Shown here piece after piece: positions 60,988 to 64,000 of a DNA stretch of 64,000 nt. Within the stretch, counting starts at the first letter, position 1, and each line of letters begins with the position of its first letter. The position numbers were made by a program, and so were the translations under genes. The DNA is from Kordiimonas sp. SCSIO 12603. GTDB lineage: Bacteria > Pseudomonadota > Alphaproteobacteria > Sphingomonadales > Kordiimonadaceae. A model generated the notes under the pieces. It had not been told where the DNA came from and did no database searches. It worked only from the letters and a program-made list of their open reading frames with translations. Where the stretch lies: contig NZ_CP073748.1 in the NCBI RefSeq assembly GCF_024398035.1, positions 2,579,520 through 2,643,519 on the forward strand. The letters run 5' to 3'.

Positions 60988-62964
60988 TTATAGAGGCTTA
61001 CTGTGTTTTTTGAGTGAAATAGAATAGGTGTAATTTAGAGGCGAAACATACGAGGTAATATCTCCTGCACCTCTGGTAGATGTTTCATCACTTTCATGAG
61101 CACTCAACATAACTCTTACAAAATAATTACTCGCTACCTCTTGCGCATGTACCATCCCAAGAGCGGCAATATCTGACCGCCTGCATTCAAGTGTCATCGC
61201 CTTAGTGGCATCCCCTAATTCTATGACACCATCAGTCATACCAAGGGCTGAAGAAGAAGAAACCAACCGAGATACTGATTTACCTTGTTCTATAGGGAAA
61301 CTTATAGGGAACTTCTCTCGCTTATCCCCACCATTTGCAACTTCGTAATATAGCGTTTCTCTATCAAACGCCTCAGGAACCAGTGTTATATTCCCCAAAC
61401 GGAGACTTCCTTCTACTTGATCCAACCATTCAGCATCATAAAACACTTCCAATCTGGAACTATTTGCATCAAGAACGAGGCGCTTGAATAACGGCCCCCA
61501 CCGTGTTTGTACCGTACCTTCGATCACCAACAAACCGTCCGAACCATATATTTCTGGCTCAAGATTGCTTAGATCGGTGACCTTATGACTATTTCCGGGT
61601 TCACACACCATATGGCCGCTATAAAAATCGGCTCCAAAAGAGATATCATCGTAATAACCATGCGCTAAAGTCCCGATAAGCGAGTTTGCGGCAGGTGCCC
61701 CGCCTTCAGAACCTGCATAATCACCAAATCCAAATGCCTGAATTGCCATACCACGATATAGATTCAGAACCAGATGCAGGTCTCCGCATTCTACCGTTAG
61801 AAACCTGCGATCACGAGAAACTCTATAGATATCCTGAATATGCCCCTGTTTTAAAACAGCCCTATTCGCTTTGATTTCTGGTAGTTTTTTAAGAAGGTTA
61901 TCCCAACGTTCTTCAGTGATATGGGTACGAAAATCACTGGCCCAAATACCGCATAATTCACGCCAATCTCTGGCTGTACCTTCTTCATTGTTTTTAAGCT
62001 TTTCAAACTGCCGCCAACAATGGGTGTTCAATTGCAAATCTGCGCGCCCGGTCACTCCCCAACGGGTGATATTATATTTACGTTGTTTCTTTACGGGAAC
62101 TGGAACTGCTGGTGTTTCAAGCCTGATACTGGTTTCAGCGTTATCCAGCAAAGAGAGAGCTTTCGAAGGTAAAACAATTTCCATTTCATTTTGCGCCTCC
62201 AAGGTTTTGAAAAGCATTTCTATACGAGCATGCTCAACTGCACCCGAAAGCTTACTTTCAGCTTCAAACCTACCTGGCCGATAATCAAACACTTCACCAT
62301 CACTGGTATACAGGGGAAATGCCTGCACACCTTTTGCCAGCTGAAGATTGATAAATTCCAGATATTCATCAGCTTCTATCTCACCATGCGCATAGCGTTG
62401 AAACTTCTGAAAAGAAATAGCATCAGACCATAAAACAGGCAGCAGAACATTATCCTGACCTTCAAGCATGGCCGGACGGTGCATAATAGAGGCTGGCCAT
62501 TCCGGGTGATGGCTTGCGGGTTCTGCCCAATCCATCATAACTGCCTTAAAGCCAGCTTCTTTATAAAGAGGTAATATTCCAGATGAATATGCCTGTTCAT
62601 TCACCAAGGCTATTTCAGGCGTAACACCTAATATTTCTTGATAATCTTCAAGGCCCAGTTTCAGGTTCCACCTTGTTACTTCCGCAGGCACAAGGGGAGC
62701 AATCATTTGGGTGAAACCACTACCAATGAGTTCCGCCTTACCTTCGTTCAGCAATTGCTTAAAGGTGGCAATCCACGTCGGGTCGACACTCAAAATAGCT
62801 TGTAGTGTATAACTTGTTGCCTCAATACCAATTGGTATTCCATTTTCAGCGAGCTTGAGTAAAGGCCAATAGCATTTCTGAATAACCGTATAGTGATCTT
62901 TTTCCTCAATAGACGAGAAAGCCAAGTTCAGATGAAATGCTGTATAAAAATATGGGCTGCTCAT
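60988..62964 (-). CDS. GH57-like glycoside hydrolase / deacetylase-fold protein
   Basis: A 658-residue protein with the GH57 beta/alpha barrel: YFYTAFHLNLAF at the start, and PEIALVNEQAYSSGILPLYKEAGFKAVMMDW where the glutamate is the expected nucleophile, with YTSDGEVFDYRPGRF as the later aspartate region. A C-terminal part of about 300 residues is rich in strands and may bind sugar. No signal peptide is seen. GH57 relatives near nonulosonic-acid genes are not well understood; a role in trimming or making a surface glycan is inferred. Confidence 0.72.
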   Translation of the reverse strand: MSSPYFYTAFHLNLAFSSIEEKDHYTVIQKCYWPLLKLAENGIPIGIEATSYTLQAILSVDPTWIATFKQLLNEGKAELIGSGFTQMIAPLVPAEVTRWNLKLGLEDYQEILGVTPEIALVNEQAYSSGILPLYKEAGFKAVMMDWAEPASHHPEWPASIMHRPAMLEGQDNVLLPVLWSDAISFQKFQRYAHGEIEADEYLEFINLQLAKGVQAFPLYTSDGEVFDYRPGRFEAESKLSGAVEHARIEMLFKTLEAQNEMEIVLPSKALSLLDNAETSIRLETPAVPVPVKKQRKYNITRWGVTGRADLQLNTHCWRQFEKLKNNEEGTARDWRELCGIWASDFRTHITEERWDNLLKKLPEIKANRAVLKQGHIQDIYRVSRDRRFLTVECGDLHLVLNLYRGMAIQAFGFGDYAGSEGGAPAANSLIGTLAHGYYDDISFGADFYSGHMVCEPGNSHKVTDLSNLEPEIYGSDGLLVIEGTVQTRWGPLFKRLVLDANSSRLEVFYDAEWLDQVEGSLRLGNITLVPEAFDRETLYYEVANGGDKREKFPISFPIEQGKSVSRLVSSSSALGMTDGVIELGDATKAMTLECRRSDIAALGMVHAQEVASNYFVRVMLSAHESDETSTRGAGDITSYVSPLNYTYSISLKKHSKPL

Positions 62965-62980
62965 ATAGCTGGATAAGCCG

Positions 62981-64000
62981 TTATTGTTTCTGAATAATCG
63001 GATTAAACTCTAATAACGCGTTTTCCGCATTTTTAACAGCTTCAGAATATGAAGCACCGGTTGCTTGTACCATAGCAATAGAAGCCGCTGCGTTTTGTGG
63101 CCTGCTAATATAATCTCCGGGTTTCGCCCATGTTTCGAAAGCCAATACATTTTCAAGGGCTCTAATTTTAGCAGGATCAACGAAACTCTCCAGAACTCCT
63201 TCATCTACTAAACACCAGCGCGTACTGACGGGTTGATTAGAGATCGCGCACCAATCTGCCGGGTTCAATTCTTCACCCAAAGCTGTTCTGGCCGCAGCTT
63301 CAACTAAATACACTCCAGTTGAAAACGGAATTTGATGAGTACAAAAATAGCCGCCCGATAACCTTGCCGCTAATTCAATAATATAAGGCTCCCCATCATG
63401 AACAACGATATCGCCTTTCACAATACCATTTTCCACTCCTAAACTCGCAGCTGCTTGAGAAACCAACGCCTCTATTTTTACAGTTACTTCCTCAGGTAGC
63501 GAAGAAGGCATAGTACCACCATTTTCCACGATAAATGGATGGTATTTTTCAAGAAACTCATAGCTTCTGTCAGATAACGCAGGAGTAATAGCCTGACCTT
63601 TAATAACGATAGATTCAGTACTAACCTGAGGCCCTTCTATGTACCTCTCCGCCATAACCCTGCCCGACGGCGAGTTGTCTCTAGCGTTTTCATATGCCCA
63701 CTGAGTACTGCCATTAGCATCAAGAACAGAAACTCCTTTAGAGCCCCTGCTATCAACTGGTTTGACAACCAGTTTACCCCACTCATTTCTCAAAGAAGAA
63801 AGAGCCTCATCATTAGCAATCAACTGATAATCAGGTACAGAAACACCATCTGCAACAAACTTATCCTTCATCGCAAGCTTATCAACAGCACGCCTTGCAG
63901 TCTCAAGAGAATTTCCTGGTAAATTCAGTTTATCTGCAATAACAGAAACAATATGTGGAACATCACAAGCTAAACACATTACTCCGCTAATTGGTTTTTT
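62981..64000 (-). CDS. ATP-grasp protein (5' end cut off by the window)
   Basis: The minus-strand frame is open through the right edge. The ATG at 63979 is unlikely to be the true start because the frame continues upstream and the preATP-grasp domain would be incomplete; KKPISGVMCLACDVPHIVSVIADKLNLPG looks like its end. The ATP-grasp part has RRAVDKLAMKDKFVADGVSVPDY, KLVVKPVDSRGSKGVSVL, ERYIEGPQVSTESIVI and YIIELAARLSGGYF. It joins an acid and an amine using ATP, likely as part of surface-sugar or modified-sugar synthesis. Gap to the GH57-like gene is 16 bases. Confidence 0.8.
   Translation of the reverse strand, partial: KKPISGVMCLACDVPHIVSVIADKLNLPGNSLETARRAVDKLAMKDKFVADGVSVPDYQLIANDEALSSLRNEWGKLVVKPVDSRGSKGVSVLDANGSTQWAYENARDNSPSGRVMAERYIEGPQVSTESIVIKGQAITPALSDRSYEFLEKYHPFIVENGGTMPSSLPEEVTVKIEALVSQAAASLGVENGIVKGDIVVHDGEPYIIELAARLSGGYFCTHQIPFSTGVYLVEAAARTALGEELNPADWCAISNQPVSTRWCLVDEGVLESFVDPAKIRALENVLAFETWAKPGDYISRPQNAAASIAMVQATGASYSEAVKNAENALLEFNPIIQKQ

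Noticed and set aside
60977-60999. AAGCCT/AGGCTT hairpin as a terminator of the GH57-like gene
   Set aside because: Six-pair stem with an 11-base loop overlapping the stop codon and only a short T-run; too weak to call, and the PseB gene may be read through.

Overview
The window reads as a chromosomal segment of a motile, free-living alphaproteobacterium, probably marine. Three things point there: the fliX-flgI-cheL-flbY gene order known from Caulobacter, a DksA without its full zinc-finger cysteine set, and a CheZ/MotE/DUF6468/FliM/FliL motility block. An XrtA (exosortase A)/PEP-CTERM locus in an alphaproteobacterium would fit orders such as Kordiimonadales or Sphingomonadales, but I cannot place it more precisely. 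All identifications rest on reading motifs and gene order; no database search was run.

Layout. 1-2.1 kb: the N-terminal ~404 codons of a class II DAHP synthase (runs off the left edge) and a phosphoglycolate phosphatase. 2.05-4.94 kb: a compact minus-strand operon coding for a Tat-signal-like protein of unknown function, a PqqD-like protein, an HprK-related kinase and a nucleotidyltransferase. 5.2-12.7 kb: a complete phosphate-sensing and uptake unit phoR-pstSCAB-phoU-phoB with a Pho box before pstS. 12.7-31.9 kb: a long minus-strand exopolysaccharide/exosortase locus (sugar transferases, chain-length factor, tyrosine kinase, outer-membrane and export proteins, deacetylase, FemAB-like protein, amidotransferase, XrtA, PrsT) that also holds a previously easy-to-miss 51-codon membrane protein. 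32.0-35.5 kb: a CobT-like protein with an altered active site and a PEP-CTERM protein with 57 consecutive Glu-Pro units, a likely substrate of the exosortase.

35.6-39.3 kb holds an XRE regulator, aminopeptidase N and an Lrp/AsnC regulator. 39.5-42.0 kb is a bufferin-type RiPP operon: precursor (DUF2282), MNIO enzyme (DUF692), partner protein (DUF2063) and a DoxX-like membrane protein. 42.2-50.2 kb is a minus-strand motility block: a giant periplasmic TPR protein, two MotB-like proteins, CheZ, MotE-like, DUF6468, FliM and FliL. 50.5-58.6 kb carries flgF-flgG-flgA-flgH, dksA, fliX, flgI-cheL-flbY and a flagellin, with sigma-54 (-24/-12) promoters before flgF, flgI and the flagellin gene. 58.7-64 kb begins a probable flagellin/surface glycosylation island: PseC-like aminotransferase, PseB-like dehydratase, a GH57-like protein and an ATP-grasp protein that runs off the right edge.

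The least explained unit is the four-gene 2.05-4.94 kb operon. It has the same accessory enzymes (PqqD-like, HprK-like kinase, nucleotidyltransferase) that decorate some lasso peptides, but no lasso cyclase or protease, and a Tat-like secreted protein sits where a precursor would be.
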